This document shows, one piece after another, positions 62,131-64,000 of a DNA stretch of 64,000 nucleotides. The stretch comes from Aureisphaera sp963669405. Lineage in GTDB: Bacteria > Bacteroidota > Bacteroidia > Flavobacteriales > Flavobacteriaceae. The stretch covers positions 1,302,001 through 1,366,000 of the forward strand of contig CAXXHF010000002.1 of the NCBI GenBank assembly GCA_963669405.2, given 5' to 3'. Within the stretch, counting starts at the first letter, position 1; each line of letters begins with the position of its first letter. The notes below the pieces were generated by a model. It was given only the letters and a program-made list of their open reading frames with translations, was not told where the DNA came from and did not search any database. Position numbers and translations under genes: made by a program.

Positions 62131-63076
62131 CTATGTATTACTGTTGTGCATCGGATTTTTAATCGGTGCCTGTGACGATATCTTGGAAGAAGATATCAGT
62201 GGAGATGAAATTACAACCCTTTCACCCACCGATGGAGAAACCATAGAAGGAAACAACGTACAATTTCTATGGAACACACTAGACGGAGCAGATGATTATA
62301 CATTACAAATTTATGATGGTGCTAGTTTGCTGGTAGATACTACGGTAACACAAATTCCATACACCCAAGCCATAGATCCAGGTATCTATGAATGGAGAAT
62401 TAAAGCATCAAATAATGCCTATGATACACAATTCACTTTTCCAAGATCCTTTGAGGTAGTTACCTCATTAGATTTAAGCAATCAGATCGTTACCCTAAAC
62501 AGCCCTACGGATGATCTTTATACAAATGATGCCGACCTTATATTTAGTTGGGATTCTTTGGATGCTGCAGACGATTATGTGTTCGAATTATTGAAGGTAA
62601 CATCCTCTGGGTCTATAACAGTATATTTGGAAGAAGGCCTTACGGGTACTTCCGTCCAACTTGATGCCAGTACCATTGATGAAGATGCAGAATACGAATG
62701 GCAAGTAAAAGCAAGAAACGCTACTAGTGAGACTGATTTCTTTTTTAGAACATTCTTCCTAGATACCGTTGCGCCATCAGTTCCCTCTTTATTAACCCCT
62801 GCTTTTGAGGAGGAGTTTACCATTGGTGAAGCCATTAACTTTACATGGAACTTCCCAAGTGACCCCGGAACCATTGACTCCATGGTAAGCAGTGAATATG
62901 ACATTTCTTCTACTGAAGATTTTTCTGTAATCCTTCAAAGTGGATCATTACAAACCACAAACTTGGATCTTAGTTTTGGTACTAGCGGAACATATTACTG
63001 GCGCATTAGAGGAAACGACGAGGCTGGAAATACGGGTAACTATAATGCTAATGGGAAGTTTATTGTGAATGAATAA
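62117..63076 (+). CDS. lipoprotein with three FN3-like beta-sandwich repeats
   Basis: The start is taken at 62117 (MRRSNYVLLLCIGFLIGAC), a clear lipoprotein signal; an ORF from 62003 runs inside the previous gene. The mature part (about 300 residues) holds three repeats with the pattern LSPTDG..EG..V.F.W..L.GADDY..Q..., LNSPTD...F.WDSLDAADDYVFEL, and LTPAFEEEF..GEAINFTW, ending in WRIRGNDEAGN. It is sandwiched in the secretion operon with a 14-bp overlap, so it may be a surface or outer-membrane partner or substrate. Confidence 0.87.
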   Translation: MRRSNYVLLLCIGFLIGACDDILEEDISGDEITTLSPTDGETIEGNNVQFLWNTLDGADDYTLQIYDGASLLVDTTVTQIPYTQAIDPGIYEWRIKASNNAYDTQFTFPRSFEVVTSLDLSNQIVTLNSPTDDLYTNDADLIFSWDSLDAADDYVFELLKVTSSGSITVYLEEGLTGTSVQLDASTIDEDAEYEWQVKARNATSETDFFFRTFFLDTVAPSVPSLLTPAFEEEFTIGEAINFTWNFPSDPGTIDSMVSSEYDISSTEDFSVILQSGSLQTTNLDLSFGTSGTYYWRIRGNDEAGNTGNYNANGKFIVNE

Positions 63077-63551
63077 AAGTCTTATAAATAAAGGTCTTAT
63101 TGCAGTTGTGGCCATTGTTTGGCTATTAATAGGTTACCGCTTGGTGAACAATTTTTTTGGAAAATCCGAAATTATGGAATACCAAGCCCCTTTAGAAACA
63201 GCTATGCCCGAAAATCTTTTAAAAAGAGATACTTTTCAATTAAGTTTACTTAAACGGGATCCATTTTTAGGAACCTATGCAAAATCTTCAAAAAAATCTA
63301 GGAATACTGCTGCCATTAGCAACAACCCAATTATTCGTACACCAAAGACAATGCAATGGCCGAAGATTGAATATTACGGATTTGTAAAAAGCGAAAACAA
63401 TTCGAGTCCACTTTTGCTTTTTAAAGTTAATAACAAATTGCATAGGGTAAGGAAAAGAGGAAAGATCGATGAGCTTCTTGTAAGAGAAGTATATGAAGAT
63501 TCTGTTTTAATCATGAATGGTTCCCAAAAGAGAATTTTTGCTAGACAATAG
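63069..63551 (+). CDS. PilP/GspC-like periplasmic protein
   Basis: The 160-residue protein has one N-terminal membrane helix (about 8-27) and then RDPFLGTY and a C-terminal beta domain (KIEYYGFVKSENNSSPLLLFKVNNKLHRVRKRG...) that resembles the homology region of PilP/GspC, with the typical RDPF motif. It overlaps the lipoprotein gene by 8 bp and ends the train. Confidence 0.8.
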   Translation: MNKSLINKGLIAVVAIVWLLIGYRLVNNFFGKSEIMEYQAPLETAMPENLLKRDTFQLSLLKRDPFLGTYAKSSKKSRNTAAISNNPIIRTPKTMQWPKIEYYGFVKSENNSSPLLLFKVNNKLHRVRKRGKIDELLVREVYEDSVLIMNGSQKRIFARQ

Positions 63552-63857
63552 TTTCTTTGCATTTTCTAAAAACATAGGCATTTTTAACAATGAAAATTCT
63601 TCGAATCATAATGGTTTGTTTATGTATAATCATCTAATTATTGATGAAAACCAAGTGTCAAATCTTCGGTATTAATAATGATTTTTTAAAAACAGAGGAT
63701 TGTTAACAAAAAGGAATTCTTTTTATATCACTGAAAAAAAGATGCTTGATCAAAAATCAGACTCGAAATTCATAAATCATCATAATATCTCACATTTCTA
63801 TGTTCGTTTTTTCCATAGTTTAGACAAGGAATTTAGACATCTAATAATCTAATTATC
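63552..63857. other. gene-free stretch after the secretion operon
   Basis: Only a 16-codon frame (ATG 63590, MKILRIIMVCLC) is visible, followed by AT-rich sequence. I see no terminator hairpin, promoter or RNA gene that I can support. Confidence 0.4.
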
Positions 63858-64000
63858 TTGAAAAGTAATAAACCCTCAATCCTCTCTTTTATCAATTCCA
63901 TTCTATTGCTTGGAATCATCTGTTTCCTTGCTTTTTCAATCATGGAAACCAAAAAAGATCCAATCGTATATGTGGACAATGTGAAACTGTTCTCCAATTT
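63858..64000 (+). CDS. start of an OmpH/Skp-like protein (partial)
   Basis: A frame from a TTG at 63858 has a membrane or signal segment (LLLGIICFLAFSIM) and then KKDPIVYVDNVKLFSNF, which resembles the N terminus of OmpH/Skp-type periplasmic chaperones ('YVD..KLF'). It runs off the window end. Only 47 residues are visible, so the assignment is tentative. Confidence 0.5.
   Translation, partial: MKSNKPSILSFINSILLLGIICFLAFSIMETKKDPIVYVDNVKLFSN

Overview
The window looks like a chromosomal segment of a marine-type Flavobacteriaceae species (Bacteroidota). The evidence is low GC, Bacteroidota-type TAnnTTTG -7 boxes, a type IX secretion sorting domain, many MKK-type lipoproteins, and families common in flavobacteria (DUF4407, DUF3667, DUF4260, BlaI/M56-TonB pairs, LytS/LytTR). 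No tRNA, rRNA, CRISPR array or intact insertion sequence was seen.

Region 1 (about 1.4-23.4 kb) is the most striking part. Two gene trains converge on each other. The plus-strand train encodes a galactose mutarotase, an ornithine-cyclodeaminase-family (pyrroline-2-carboxylate reductase-like) enzyme, a trans-3-hydroxyproline dehydratase-type proline racemase homologue, a GH63-like lipoprotein glycosidase, a roughly 1008-residue kinase/M23/class-III-aminotransferase fusion matching hydroxylysine kinase plus phospho-lyase, a LacZ-like GH2 lipoprotein, a DUF4440 protein and an S37 prolyl aminopeptidase lipoprotein. The minus-strand train encodes a complete 4-hydroxyproline pathway: epimerase, D-amino-acid oxidase type FAD enzyme, DHDPS-family deaminase and ketoglutarate semialdehyde dehydrogenase. 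It also carries Xaa-Pro aminopeptidase, a frameshifted DUF885 peptidase-like gene and a DUF1272 zinc protein, with a divergent AraC regulator. Substrates that join all of these are 3-Hyp, 4-Hyp and Glc-Gal-hydroxylysine, the modified residues of collagen. I infer a dedicated utilisation island for collagen-type peptides.

Region 2 (23.4-43.9 kb) is mainly housekeeping and small accessory genes: a MutS-like ATPase, MmcQ/YjbR, a transglutaminase-like protein, a cyclase family protein, a methyltransferase, hemW, ruvC, a flippase-like protein with a GT2 enzyme, a BlaI/M56-TonB pair with a double palindromic operator, a LytS/LytTR two-component system, a T9SS-secreted FG-GAP protein and a nitroreductase.

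Region 3 (44-51.9 kb) has an adenylate cyclase-TPR protein. It is followed by a regulatory unit made of a cNMP-binding/PAS/sigma-54 activator, three palindromic upstream sites, a GG-N10-GC sigma-54 promoter, an OsmC gene and a single-chain pyruvate:ferredoxin oxidoreductase.

Region 4 (52.3-63.6 kb) is a compact, translationally coupled type II secretion/type IV pilus-like operon. It has pseudopilins, GspF, prepilin peptidase, GspE, secretin, PilM/N-, PilO- and PilP/GspC-like genes, an FN3-like lipoprotein, and two unusual leading genes. The window ends in the start of an OmpH-like gene.
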